DNA of 64,000 nt. Origin: Gemmataceae bacterium (GTDB lineage Bacteria > Planctomycetota > Planctomycetia > Gemmatales > Gemmataceae). Position 1 is the stretch's first letter, and every line of letters starts with the position of its first letter. Positions 39,281 to 48,435 of this stretch are shown in pieces. A program made the position numbers and the translations under genes. The notes under the pieces are model-generated. The model saw only the letters and a list, made by a program, of their open reading frames with translations. It did not search any database and had not been told where the DNA came from. Location of the stretch: contig SIAJ01000002.1 of the NCBI GenBank assembly GCA_009691845.1, positions 1 through 64,000 on the forward strand, read 5' to 3'.

Positions 39281-40522
39281 TTACAGCAGCCCCTTGACCG
39301 GCTTGCCCTCTGCGAGTTTCATCGTGCGGCCGATTGGGGTTTGCAGGACCTTGGTGTAATCGACTCCGACGGCCGCGAGGACGGTGGCGTGCAGGTCGCC
39401 GACTTCGACAGGATCGGTTGGGTCGTTCTTGCCCATCGGGTCGCTTTGGCCGATCACCTGGCCACCGCGGATTCCGCCACCGGCGATTGCGGCACTAAAA
39501 TTCTTCGGCCAGTGATCGCGGCCACCTGCGGGATTAACCGACGGCGTGCGGCCGAATTCGCCCATGCAGACGACGACGGTTTTTTCGAGCAGGCCCCGCT
39601 CGCGCAAATCCTTGATGAGCGCACTGAAGGCCGGGTCGAGGATTTCGAGTTGCTTGGTATGTTGCGTGTGATTGTTCGCGTGCGTATCCCAGCCGGACAA
39701 CGTCACTTCCACGCAGCGAACGCCGACCTGAATGAGCCGACGTGCCGCCAGGCAGCCACGGCCGAATGGTGTGTTGCCGTACATCTTGCGGACCGATTCG
39801 GGTTCCTTGGAAACGTCGAAGGCGGTCAGTTGCTCGGAGGACATCATCTTGCGGGCGTTGGCCAGCGTTTCGCTGTGCATCGTGTTCGCCACACGTTTTT
39901 CGCGTCCCTTGGCGAATGCGCCTTCGACGACATCCAGATGCTTGAGCCGATCGGCCTCGCGGCCCTTGGGCAGGTACGATTGCGTGTCTGGCACGGGACC
40001 GGCCGGATCGTCCATCAAGAAGGCGTCGTGCTTATCGCCGAAGAAGCCGCCACGGGCCGGCCATTGGCCGGGAAGAATGCTAACGTGTCGAGGAATCTCC
40101 ACGCCGGTTGATGGGAGTTGATGACAGCAGACCGACCCGACCGATGGGTGCACGACGGTCGGGTCGGGTCGATGGCCGGTCTTCAAGGTGTACGTGCCGC
40201 GTTCGTGATCCCCTTCCTTGCTGACCATCGAACGAATCAGCGAGATCGATTGCATTTCCTCGGCCAGGCGTCCAAAGCCGGGTGCGAGTTGCACGTCCTT
40301 CAGGCTGGTCTTGATCGCCTTCGTACCCGCAGCGATATCCGTGCCCGGATGCGGATCAAAAGTCTCCAACTGACTTGGGCCACCCTGCATCCAGAGGACG
40401 ATAACGGAGGTGGCTGGCTCGCGCTTGTGTTCGGATTCGCGAGCTAGCAATTGTCCCAGGGGAGTGAGCCAAGTTAGGCCAGAAACTCCCGCAAGCCCGA
40501 GAAAACCTCGACGATTGAGCAT
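39281..40522 (-). CDS. DUF1501 family protein
   Basis: 413 residues, secreted, twin-arginine-like start MLNRRGFLGLAGVSGLTWL. Family motifs are VLWMQGGPSQLETFDPHP (about 46), LIRSMVSKEGDHERGTY, GVRCVEVTLSGWDTHANN, VVCMGEFGRTPSVNPAGG and GRDHWPKNFS. It lies just downstream of a DUF1549 gene on the same strand, the usual pairing in planctomycetes, with a palindrome between them. The frame runs to 40591, but ATG 40522 starts the signal sequence; no Shine-Dalgarno is obvious. The predicted role is hydrolase-like and unproven. Confidence 0.9.
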   Translation of the reverse strand: MLNRRGFLGLAGVSGLTWLTPLGQLLARESEHKREPATSVIVLWMQGGPSQLETFDPHPGTDIAAGTKAIKTSLKDVQLAPGFGRLAEEMQSISLIRSMVSKEGDHERGTYTLKTGHRPDPTVVHPSVGSVCCHQLPSTGVEIPRHVSILPGQWPARGGFFGDKHDAFLMDDPAGPVPDTQSYLPKGREADRLKHLDVVEGAFAKGREKRVANTMHSETLANARKMMSSEQLTAFDVSKEPESVRKMYGNTPFGRGCLAARRLIQVGVRCVEVTLSGWDTHANNHTQHTKQLEILDPAFSALIKDLRERGLLEKTVVVCMGEFGRTPSVNPAGGRDHWPKNFSAAIAGGGIRGGQVIGQSDPMGKNDPTDPVEVGDLHATVLAAVGVDYTKVLQTPIGRTMKLAEGKPVKGLL

Positions 40523-40535
40523 CGAGTGATAGCCA

Positions 40536-40550
40536 GCACACGGAGTGTGC
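40536..40550. repeat. Dispersed GGA-loop palindrome
   Basis: GCACAC-GGA-GTGTGC between the DUF1549 and DUF1501 genes (same family as 1876). It lies within the intercistronic gap of this pair. Confidence 0.75.
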
Positions 40551-40578
40551 CGACTACGATCGTGGTGCCCGCTGTGAG

Positions 40579-42189
40579 CTAGTGATTCCATGAGAACTCC
40601 GTCGAATTAATCAGAGCCCAGTAGATGTCTGCAAGTTTGTCGCTGCGTCCGAGTCCCGGTTCGTTGAGGAACTGCTCGAAGTACGTGGTTTCTTTCGGTG
40701 TCGGCCGGCGTGAGAGAATCGTCAGGTAGGCAACCTCCACGGCCTTCGGATCATTCGGCGCAACCAGGGAAATTCGCGTCGAGGCATTCACGGGGCTGCC
40801 GCCGATCCGGTCACGCACGAGTTCGCCGTTCATTCTGAGCAGGGATTGAGGGATGGTTCCGCCACGACCCTCGAATTCGTCCTCGCCGGTGTCGCCGTAT
40901 CGCTTCACGAAGTTGCTTCGCTCGATTTGCCGTAGCAGCCGAATCGTAATGTGCGTCTCGGCATTGATGGTCGAGATCGAGGCAGCCTGCAGAACGCTGC
41001 CGGCCACCTGCTCCGGGCGAAGTCGCGTCAGCGGGAAAACGGCCCAGGCTTTTTCTTCCTTCTCGCCGACCTCGTACTTGGAGGCACTATCGAGGCGAAA
41101 CGCTTCCGAGGACGCAATCAGGCGAATGAGCCGATGTAGGTTGAAGCCGTTCGCGGCAAAATCGTCGGCCAGGATCTGTAAGGGAACGGGGATTTGCACG
41201 CCTGGTTCCAGATTATCAATTGGCTCGACCAGGGGCTTGCCGCACATGATCGCCCAGACGCGGTTCACCGTGGAACGAGCAAAGAACTCATTCTTCGGAT
41301 GTGTGACCCAGGCTGCCAGGCGATCGCGGCGAGCGCCATTCGCGGGCAGATGCTCTTTTAGGAACGGCACACTCGGCTCGATCACAGACTTCGTCTTCGT
41401 GTAGCGATCTTCCGCTTCGTACGCACCGTCGCCGTCCTGGATGCCGCGGAAGCCGAGATGGGCCTGGGCGAAGAATGCGGAGAGGCCGTGAAAGTCCGCC
41501 TGCTTCCATTCCGTGAACGGATGGTTGTGGCACTGGGCACAGTCGAGACGGATGCCGAGGAAGGCTCGGGTCACACGACCTGCCAGGCGAACCGGGTCAG
41601 GCTCGTTCTTCATTTCGGGCCTAACGGTAACGGTGATGAAGTTCGTGGCCGGGTGATCGGTCCACAATCCGTCGCCTGCAATGAGTTCGCGAACGATGCC
41701 GTCGTAGGGCTTGTTTCGAGCCACCTGCTCGCTGAGCCAGGTCACAAAGCGCCGACGACGATATTGAAGAAAGGGGCCGTCTTCGGTGCCCACGAACGCC
41801 CGTGCGAGTCGTTCGCCGAAGTAATCGTGAAAGCGTTGATCCTTGAGGACGTGGTCGATCCACCAGGGCATCTGTTGGTCGGCAGGCAGTGCCTCAATCT
41901 GCCGGATTTCTTCGAGCGAGGGAATCGTGCCCATGAGGCCGAGGGCGACACGACGAATCTGAATCAGGTTGGTAGCGAGTTCCGAGTGATTCAGAGACTT
42001 CTCGTCCCAGTCCTTGCGGAACGCGTTGTCGGCACGGACGACTGTCAGTCGAAAGTCCGGCTCGCGATAGGAGGGGGCAACGTACTGAGAGACGGGCGCA
42101 GGCTCGCTGGGCGGCAGCAAATTGGCGGCAAGCGTCGTCAGACCTCCGACGACTACGCCGATGAACAAGAGATTTCGAGCCCAGTCCAC
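40579..42189 (-). CDS. DUF1549/DUF1553-type secreted protein with CxxCH
   Basis: 536 residues from GTG 42189, which has GGGAGG 7 nt upstream; starts at 42195 and 42219 are possible. Membrane-anchoring or signal segment NLLFIGVVVGGLTTLAANLL. The DUF1549 part contains FLGIRLDCAQCHNHPF (CxxCH, possible haem c attachment). The DUF1553 part follows (FFARSTVNRVWAIMCGKPLVEP, LHRLIRLIASSEAFRL, RLRPEQVAGSVLQAA). Such proteins are planctomycete-specific and often precede DUF1501 genes, as here. Thought to be involved in a surface or periplasmic redox or polymer-degrading system, but unproven. Confidence 0.9.
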   Translation of the reverse strand: MDWARNLLFIGVVVGGLTTLAANLLPPSEPAPVSQYVAPSYREPDFRLTVVRADNAFRKDWDEKSLNHSELATNLIQIRRVALGLMGTIPSLEEIRQIEALPADQQMPWWIDHVLKDQRFHDYFGERLARAFVGTEDGPFLQYRRRRFVTWLSEQVARNKPYDGIVRELIAGDGLWTDHPATNFITVTVRPEMKNEPDPVRLAGRVTRAFLGIRLDCAQCHNHPFTEWKQADFHGLSAFFAQAHLGFRGIQDGDGAYEAEDRYTKTKSVIEPSVPFLKEHLPANGARRDRLAAWVTHPKNEFFARSTVNRVWAIMCGKPLVEPIDNLEPGVQIPVPLQILADDFAANGFNLHRLIRLIASSEAFRLDSASKYEVGEKEEKAWAVFPLTRLRPEQVAGSVLQAASISTINAETHITIRLLRQIERSNFVKRYGDTGEDEFEGRGGTIPQSLLRMNGELVRDRIGGSPVNASTRISLVAPNDPKAVEVAYLTILSRRPTPKETTYFEQFLNEPGLGRSDKLADIYWALINSTEFSWNH

Positions 42190-42262
42190 GCACATGCCTC
42201 CCGAATGATTTGCACTCACCTATGTTACCATGAATAATCGCTGTTGGTTTCACCAAATGTAC

Positions 42263-42353
42263 TCATCATGCTCCGCGTGATGACACCGCAGCCATGTGGA
42301 AGGCCTTATTTCGGATGGTTTGCTATCCGTTCATCACGCTCGGAGCGTGATGA
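42263..42353. repeat. Two related hairpins in the divergent region
   Basis: TCATCATGC-TCC-GCGTGATGA (42263-42283) and TCATCACGCTC-G-GAGCGTGATGA (42331-42353) share the core TCATCA(C/T)GCTC. They differ from the GGCACAC family in sequence but share its design. They lie between the divergent DUF1549 and membrane-protein genes. Confidence 0.75.
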
Positions 42354-42402
42354 GTACGTTATCTATGGCGAAACAGAATTCGGGATCGTGGGTATTCTCT
42401 CC

Positions 42403-43704
42403 ATGCGTGATCCGTTCGAGCCACCTCCGCTGCCCGCCGTGCCTCCGCCGCTTCCGGTGCCGGCCAGGACTGGCAGTTTAGCTCCGTCGTGGTCTCGAAC
42501 GCAACAATCCGATCCGGAACCGATCGCGTATCCGCCCCCGTATCCGCCCCCGTTGCCAGACTCGGTGGGGTCGGACGCCACACCACCTCCGCTTCCCGTT
42601 CGGCGTGGCCGGAGTGATACTCGAACGTTATTCGCTGGAATCGAGTGGCTATTTGGTCTCGCGTGTGCGATCGTCGGCCTCGCGTTTTTGGCTTCGATCC
42701 CCGTTTTGCAATTTCTCAGTCTCGGCTATTTGCTGGAATCGGGTGGCCGGGTCGCGCGGAACGGGCGATTCCGCGATGGCTTCATTGGCATTCGCATCGC
42801 CGCACGGCTGGGCGGTATCGTCCTGGCTAGTTGGCTGTGCCTACTGCCCGTTCGTTTCCTCGCGGACATGGCGCATTCCGCGAACATTATCGACCCAGGT
42901 GGCGCGGCGGCCGCCCAATGGCGTATCGGCCTGTTTTCCGGGATGATTGCCGTCCTCTTGCACATCACACTTGCCTGTGCTCTCGGCGGAAAACTGCGGC
43001 ACTTCATCAGTCCATTCAATGTGATTTGGGTGATCGTCCGGCTCTTCAGGGGGGGCTATTACACTCAGGCTCGCGATGCGGTTTGGGACGTGACGATGTC
43101 TCTGCGACTGCCACACTATTTTTGGCTGGGTATCCGCGGGTTCATTGTGGCCTTTGCCTGGCTCTTCCTTCCGGTTTCATTCCTCGCGATGGGTCACGGG
43201 AATTTCGCAATCGCTCCGCTGTTCGGCTTCATGGGAGCGCTTTGGCTTTCGCTCGTGCTGCTCTATTTGCCCTTCCTGCAGTTACGCGTGGCCTCGACTG
43301 GCCGCATGCGCGAGGGTTTCAATGTCCGGGAAGTTCGCCGGGACTTTCGCAAGGCCCCCTGGGCTCACGCGTTCGCAACCGTAATCACGCTCCTGTTCGC
43401 CATTCCGTTGTACCTGTTCAAAATCGAGATCGTGCCCCAGGAGGCAGCGTGGCTGCCAGGCCTGATCTTCATTTCGTTCATCTTCCCCGCTCGACTCATG
43501 GCCGGAAAGGCAATGGGGCGAGCCGGACGGCGACGCGAGCCCCGCCACTGGTTCTTCCGCCTGACAGGGCGTTTGCCAATTTTCCCAGTGGCCGTCTTCT
43601 ACGTCACAATCGTGTTTTTTACGCAATACACGAGTTGGAATGGCGTGTGGAGCCTGTACGAACAACACGCGTTCTTGTTGCCGGTGCCGTTCTTTGGGAT
43701 GTGA
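42403..43704 (+). CDS. Multipass membrane protein with proline-rich N-terminus
   Basis: 433 residues. The first ~65 are Pro-rich (PPPLPAVPPPLPVPA, YPPPYPPPLP), as in cytoplasmic tails preceding membrane domains. About eight hydrophobic segments follow, for example VGLAFLASIPVLQFLSLGYLLE, GIVLASWLCLLPV, LFSGMIAVLLHITLACALGG, VAFAWLFLPVSFLAMG, LWLSLVLLYLPFLQL and TVITLLFAIPLYLFKIEIV. No family recognised; it may be related to DUF4013-like proteins. ATG 42403 is chosen; longer in-frame starts run through the palindromes. Confidence 0.75.
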   Translation: MRDPFEPPPLPAVPPPLPVPARTGSLAPSWSRTQQSDPEPIAYPPPYPPPLPDSVGSDATPPPLPVRRGRSDTRTLFAGIEWLFGLACAIVGLAFLASIPVLQFLSLGYLLESGGRVARNGRFRDGFIGIRIAARLGGIVLASWLCLLPVRFLADMAHSANIIDPGGAAAAQWRIGLFSGMIAVLLHITLACALGGKLRHFISPFNVIWVIVRLFRGGYYTQARDAVWDVTMSLRLPHYFWLGIRGFIVAFAWLFLPVSFLAMGHGNFAIAPLFGFMGALWLSLVLLYLPFLQLRVASTGRMREGFNVREVRRDFRKAPWAHAFATVITLLFAIPLYLFKIEIVPQEAAWLPGLIFISFIFPARLMAGKAMGRAGRRREPRHWFFRLTGRLPIFPVAVFYVTIVFFTQYTSWNGVWSLYEQHAFLLPVPFFGM

Positions 43705-43800
43705 TTTCGGGTGCGAGACACGCTTTGTGCGAATGTTGATAAAGAGACGGCTTTTGTAGCGGAATTCGTAAGAATTCAGCTCGACACTGTGTCGAGCACG

Positions 43801-44811
43801 CTAGACATCACAACCGACCTGTTCTTCCTTCGTTTGCGATGGAGGCTCGGGATGCACGCCCATCTCGCAAAATACCTTGACCAATTCCGGATCCAGACCG
43901 CCGCTCGCGGCATCCGCACGCAGGATCTGCAAGCACTCTTCGTGGGCCAGGCTCGCTCGATAGGAACGCTCGGAGGAGAGTGCATCGTACACATCGGCCA
44001 CCGACAACACACGAACCGCCAGCGGAATCGACCCGCCGAAGAGACCATCCGGGTAGCCGCCACCATCCATCCGTTCGTGATGCCAGCGAATATACGGGAC
44101 CAAATCACGAGTGGAACGCAAGGGCTCGATCATGCGCACACCCTCGAGCGGATGCCTTTTGACGATGTCCATCTCGGACGGAGTCAAGCGGGCAGGCTTG
44201 TCCAGAATCATGTCCGGCGTGCTGATCTTGCCAATATCGTGCAGTAACGAGCCACGTCGCAGCGTTTCCAATTCTACCGAGGGTAGCCCGATTTGTTGTG
44301 CAAGAGCCAGCGCATGCCTCGTCACTCGTTCGGAATGGCCTTGAGTGTACCGGCTCTTGGCTTCGAGAGTGCGGGCGAGAGCGAACAGGACCGACGCGGT
44401 GGAATCGAGTTCGTCGATCAAATGCTTCATATGCAAAAGCGACCGGCAGCGTGTGAGAACTTCAATCACCTGAAACGGCTTCGAGAGAAGATCGTCGGCG
44501 CCGACGTCCCAGGCTTGCAAGCGGGCTTCGAAATCGCTTTCACCGGTTACGATGACCACGGGAAGCAACGAGGTTGCCGGATCGGCCTTGATCTGTTTGC
44601 AGACCTCGAACCCGCCCATATTCGGCATGTTGACATCGAGAAGTATCAAATCCGGCGGCTGGTTTTCGACCGCGACGAGGGCATCACGGCCATCGTGGGC
44701 GCGCGATACTCGATAGCCTTCATTCACGAGAATGTGTTCGAGAAAAGCCCCAACGCTGGGATCGTCGTCGACCACGAGAACGTGCTTGCCTTTGGTGTCA
44801 ATCGTTCGCAT
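43801..44811 (-). CDS. Response regulator with HD-GYP output domain
   Basis: 336 residues. Receiver domain about 8-125 with phosphoacceptor Asp59 (LILLDVNMPNMGG), acidic pocket VDDDP and conserved Lys111 (SKPF). Linker helix, then an HD-GYP domain with HDIGK (191-195), HHERMDGGGYPDG (244-256) and DVYDALSSERSYR. HD-GYP domains hydrolyse cyclic di-GMP, so phosphorylation likely controls a phosphodiesterase. No histidine kinase is adjacent; it is an orphan regulator here. The start at 44811 removes a Pro/Arg/Leu-rich extension without a domain. Confidence 0.93.
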   Translation of the reverse strand: MRTIDTKGKHVLVVDDDPSVGAFLEHILVNEGYRVSRAHDGRDALVAVENQPPDLILLDVNMPNMGGFEVCKQIKADPATSLLPVVIVTGESDFEARLQAWDVGADDLLSKPFQVIEVLTRCRSLLHMKHLIDELDSTASVLFALARTLEAKSRYTQGHSERVTRHALALAQQIGLPSVELETLRRGSLLHDIGKISTPDMILDKPARLTPSEMDIVKRHPLEGVRMIEPLRSTRDLVPYIRWHHERMDGGGYPDGLFGGSIPLAVRVLSVADVYDALSSERSYRASLAHEECLQILRADAASGGLDPELVKVFCEMGVHPEPPSQTKEEQVGCDV

Positions 44812-45004
44812 GGCATCCAATCCTGCCGGGGCCAGAAACAGAAGCGACCATCTGGCCGGTCTGAGGTGCCTTCCCAAGCTCATTCTAGACTAGTCCAAAC
44901 GGACGCGAACTGTCACTGCCCAAATTGACATCGGGCGTGAATTTGATGTGTCTGTTCTCAAGTGGGGCAAATAATCCCGTTCCCCTACATGAATTCTGTC
45001 TGCA

Positions 45005-45286
45005 TCATCGCGCGATTCGCAAGCGTGTTCGTGGGTCTTCTTCACGTTCGAACTGAGTAAGAATGTGACCCACGCGAACCTGTTGCTCCGCCGTCATGCG
45101 CGCCCAGGGAGCGTCCATTCGGCTGCGGATAACCAACGACTCTTCCACGTCGCCGTGCCCTTCGCGGATTAACTCCAACAGTTGCCGGGCGTACGCAAGG
45201 TATTCTTGTTGAGGATCCAACAATGTTCGCTTCAACGGGCCCTGAGTCGACCAGTGCGGTGGTACGGGCATAGCGAAGGTTGGCAT
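45005..45286 (-). CDS. Small hypothetical protein
   Basis: 93 residues, soluble and basic, mostly helical (EYLAYARQLLELIREGHGDVEESL; EQQVRVGHILTQFEREEDPRTR). Its strong ribosome site (GGTAGGAG, 5 nt before the ATG at 45286) supports translation. No family recognised. It lies between the HD-GYP regulator and a DUF1501 gene and is divergent from the latter. Confidence 0.6.
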   Translation of the reverse strand: MPTFAMPVPPHWSTQGPLKRTLLDPQQEYLAYARQLLELIREGHGDVEESLVIRSRMDAPWARMTAEQQVRVGHILTQFEREEDPRTRLRIAR

Positions 45287-45546
45287 GGGAACTCCTACCG
45301 GCGTAGAGTCAGGATGTTGGCCTTATGCCAGAAGCTGGCGAGTGTGTCGAGAGGAATTTTTGGCTTGCTCGGACTTGCTAGCCCACCCAGATTAACAATC
45401 CGGTTGATTTCTTGCAGTTCGAAGAATGCCAATTCCGTTGTTGACTCGCTCGCCGTTGACGTGCATGATCAAAAGTGGAGGAAGTTGACTCCCGCCAATG
45501 ATCCGCCGGTTTCTCTTGATTCAGTACCTGCCTTCCGGGAATAGAC

Positions 45547-46929
45547 ATGTTCCCCCTTGCGTGGAATAGTCTGATTACACGTCGAGATGCGCTTCGCGTG
45601 GCCGCTGCCGGGCTTACGGTTGCGGGCCAGCCGCTGGCAGGCTTGGCCACGCCCCCGCACGCAAAGGCCAAGTCCGTCATCGTTCTTTGGATGGCGGGCG
45701 GCGTGACCCATCACGATTCGTTCGATCCCAAGCCGGATGCGCCGGAGGAAATCCGGGGCAGCTTGACGACGATTCAGACTCCCTTGCCCGGAGTTCGCTT
45801 CACAGAAGTCATGCCGAACATGGCACGTGTGGCCGGGGATATCGCTCTCGTTCGCACGTACGCCAGCGGCAACGACGATCACCTTCTGAGCCAGGCGGCA
45901 CAACTTTCCGGGCGAGCGGTCAACCAGGCCCAGATCATGACCGAGCCGAACATCGGCGCGATTCTCGCCAGGATGCAAGGATCGCGTGCAGGTCTGCCAG
46001 GCTACATCGCGGTTCCGGGAACGACCCGTCCGGGACCTCCGCCTTACAACCTGTTCGTCGGCGGCTGGCTTGGTCGTGAATTCGCCCCGTTTTGCACGGG
46101 CGGTGCCCCGGCCAACGACGATTTTACCGCGCAGGTAAAAGAAGCCCCCGAAGACGAGTTTCACAAGCAGGGTCTGAATCACCTTCCGGGCATGAATCCT
46201 GGTCGATACGGCGACCGCCAATCGCTGCGTGAGCAACTCGAAGCGGAATTGCGCAAGACGGAGAAGTCGCGTGATCCCCTTGCGGCAAATTATCAGGGTG
46301 CGTTCGAGATGTTGCTCGCCCCGTCCGTGCGGCGAGCGTTCGAACTGGGCGAAGAACCCGATCGCCTTCGCGAACGGTATGGTCGAACCAAGATCGGCAC
46401 GCGATGTCTAATTGCTCGCCGACTCGTGGAAGCGGGAGCGCGATTCGTGCTCGTCGATTACGGTTATGATCCGGAGTACGGCAACCTGTGGGACAACCAC
46501 AACGCGGCCAGTCAGAATTTTCCCCACATCTGCGAGATGGCCAAGCGACCCTATCACCTCGCCGGCATCGACCGGGCGTTCGCAGGGATGCTCACGGACA
46601 TGAAGGCACGTGGAATGCTGGACGACACGCTCGTCGTATTCCTGACGGAGTTTGGCCGCACGCCCAAGATCAACCCGGCCGGCGGCCGCGACCACTGGGG
46701 CAAGGCCGGCTCGATCTTCTTCGCCGGCGCCGGAGTACATGCGGGCCAGGTGATCGGCACGACGGATAAGAACGGTGCTCACCCGATCACGCCGGCTTAT
46801 GGCCCAGGTGATGTGGCCGCGACGATCTACTCGGCTCTCGGCGTGGATTGGGACCAATTGCTCTACGACAAACAGAACCGACCTTATGCGATGCTTCCGG
46901 AAGGGAGTCCGATTCCGGGAGTACTCTGA
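45547..46929 (+). CDS. DUF1501 family protein
   Basis: 460 residues, Tat-type N-terminus SLITRRDALRVAAAGLTVAG. Motifs are VLWMAGGVTHHDSFDPKP, GARFVLVDYGYDPEYG, TLVVFLTEFGRTPKINPAGG and GRDHWGKAGSIFFAGAG, characteristic of the family. In the first metal-site region this copy has GGVTHHDSFD where the others have GGPxQxDTFD. First of a tandem pair: the next DUF1501 starts 55 nt after its stop, same strand. Confidence 0.92.
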   Translation: MFPLAWNSLITRRDALRVAAAGLTVAGQPLAGLATPPHAKAKSVIVLWMAGGVTHHDSFDPKPDAPEEIRGSLTTIQTPLPGVRFTEVMPNMARVAGDIALVRTYASGNDDHLLSQAAQLSGRAVNQAQIMTEPNIGAILARMQGSRAGLPGYIAVPGTTRPGPPPYNLFVGGWLGREFAPFCTGGAPANDDFTAQVKEAPEDEFHKQGLNHLPGMNPGRYGDRQSLREQLEAELRKTEKSRDPLAANYQGAFEMLLAPSVRRAFELGEEPDRLRERYGRTKIGTRCLIARRLVEAGARFVLVDYGYDPEYGNLWDNHNAASQNFPHICEMAKRPYHLAGIDRAFAGMLTDMKARGMLDDTLVVFLTEFGRTPKINPAGGRDHWGKAGSIFFAGAGVHAGQVIGTTDKNGAHPITPAYGPGDVAATIYSALGVDWDQLLYDKQNRPYAMLPEGSPIPGVL

Positions 46930-46984
46930 CTGGGAAGAGAACATAAGACAGAAGACATGCCACCTGGCGTGCAGAAAGAATCAC

Positions 46985-48385
46985 ATGCTCACGATCCGCG
47001 ATCATCTACCTGCCCGTAACTGCCAAGGATTGCACCGTCGCGATTTCCTACGCATCGGCACGCTGGGCCTGGGTGGACTGAGTCTCGCCGACTTGCTGAA
47101 GGTGCGTGCCATCGCTTCATCGAGCGAGGCACGCGACCGATCGGTCGTGTTGCTGTTCTTGCACGGCGGACCTCCTCAGCACGAGACGTTCGATCCGAAA
47201 ATGGACGTGGGCGAGGAATACCGCAGTGCCTTCGGGGAGATCCAAACCTCCTTGCCCGGCGTTAGCTTCGGCTCGACGTTCCCGAAACTCGCCGCCATGG
47301 CCGAGAAACTGGCAATCGTTCGTTCCTTCGCCTCCCGCAACGGCGGCCATGAATACACGGCTGTCGCGTCCGGCGGGAACGGCAGCAAGGCGACGATGAG
47401 TGCAGTGTACGCGTCTCTGGCCGGCACCATGAGTCCGCACGGCTTGCCACGCAACGTCGTCGTCTTTCCCGAAGCCGTGAAGGAAGGACTCAAACTCGGT
47501 AGCAATTTCGAAACCTCGGCCCTGCCTACGTTGACGGCGGCCGGCAGCCTGGGCTCGCAGAACGAGGCGTTCAATCCCGTTGGCGGCACGCATCTGAAAA
47601 AATCGATGGAACTGCGCATGAGCCGCGAGCAGTTCGACGATCGCAAGGCACTGCTCGCGTCGGTGGACAACCTGCGTCGCGATATCGACAGCCGGCAAGC
47701 GATTGAACGCGAGGACAAGTTCCACCAACAGGCGTTCGAGGTGATTACTCGCGGCATCGGGCAAGTGTTCGATCTCGCGAAAGAAGACCCAAAGACGATC
47801 GAGCGTTACGACACTTCCAAGCTCTTCACGCTTGAGGAAGTCACCAAGTGGTACGACATGAAGCGAGCCTCGAATCTGTTGGGCAAGCAAATGCTGATGG
47901 CCCGGCGACTCGTCGAAGCAGGCTGCGGCTTCGTGACCGTTTCTGATTGCGGCTGGGACATGCACTCGAACGAAAACAGCCCGAAGAACCTGGCCAGCGT
48001 GAAGTGGCTCGGCGGACAGGTCGATCATGCCGTGTCGGCGTTTCTGGAAGACCTCGAACAACGCGGCCTGAGCGACAAGGTTTTGCTGATCGTCACCGGC
48101 GAAATGGGCCGTACGCCGAGACGCAACAAAGGCGGCGGCCGCGACCACTGGGGCGAACTAACCCCCCTCCTACTCGCAGGCGGCGGACTGAAGATGGGCC
48201 AGGTGATCGGCCGCTCCGACAAACAAGGCTCTCGGCCCGTCAGCGAGCAATACACACCCGCCAACTTGTACTCGACCGTGATGAACTATCTGTTCGACGT
48301 GCCGAAACTGCGGCTGCGAACGGACCTCTCGCGTGAGGTGAAAGCGGCCATCGAGACGGGGACGCCGATCGGGGGACTGGTTTAG
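46985..48385 (+). CDS. DUF1501 family protein (tandem copy)
   Basis: 466 residues from ATG 46985; the frame is open upstream through the end of the previous gene. RR-containing start LHRRDFLRIGTLGLGGLSLADLL. Motifs are LLFLHGGPPQHETFDPKMD, GCGFVTVSDCGWDMHSNE, LLIVTGEMGRTPRRNKGGG and GRDHWGELTPLLLAGGG. It shares only part of its sequence with the preceding copy, so the two are an old tandem duplication or were recruited separately. Probably exported. Confidence 0.92.
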   Translation: MLTIRDHLPARNCQGLHRRDFLRIGTLGLGGLSLADLLKVRAIASSSEARDRSVVLLFLHGGPPQHETFDPKMDVGEEYRSAFGEIQTSLPGVSFGSTFPKLAAMAEKLAIVRSFASRNGGHEYTAVASGGNGSKATMSAVYASLAGTMSPHGLPRNVVVFPEAVKEGLKLGSNFETSALPTLTAAGSLGSQNEAFNPVGGTHLKKSMELRMSREQFDDRKALLASVDNLRRDIDSRQAIEREDKFHQQAFEVITRGIGQVFDLAKEDPKTIERYDTSKLFTLEEVTKWYDMKRASNLLGKQMLMARRLVEAGCGFVTVSDCGWDMHSNENSPKNLASVKWLGGQVDHAVSAFLEDLEQRGLSDKVLLIVTGEMGRTPRRNKGGGRDHWGELTPLLLAGGGLKMGQVIGRSDKQGSRPVSEQYTPANLYSTVMNYLFDVPKLRLRTDLSREVKAAIETGTPIGGLV

Positions 48386-48435
48386 TTCCGAGGAATCGGG
48401 AAGGCTTCGTGGAGCGGTGTGCGAGAGTCCGTCTA

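Noticed and set aside
47117-48148. 343-residue minus-strand frame inside a DUF1501 gene
   Set aside because: Antisense to a well-supported DUF1501 gene; no family resemblance.
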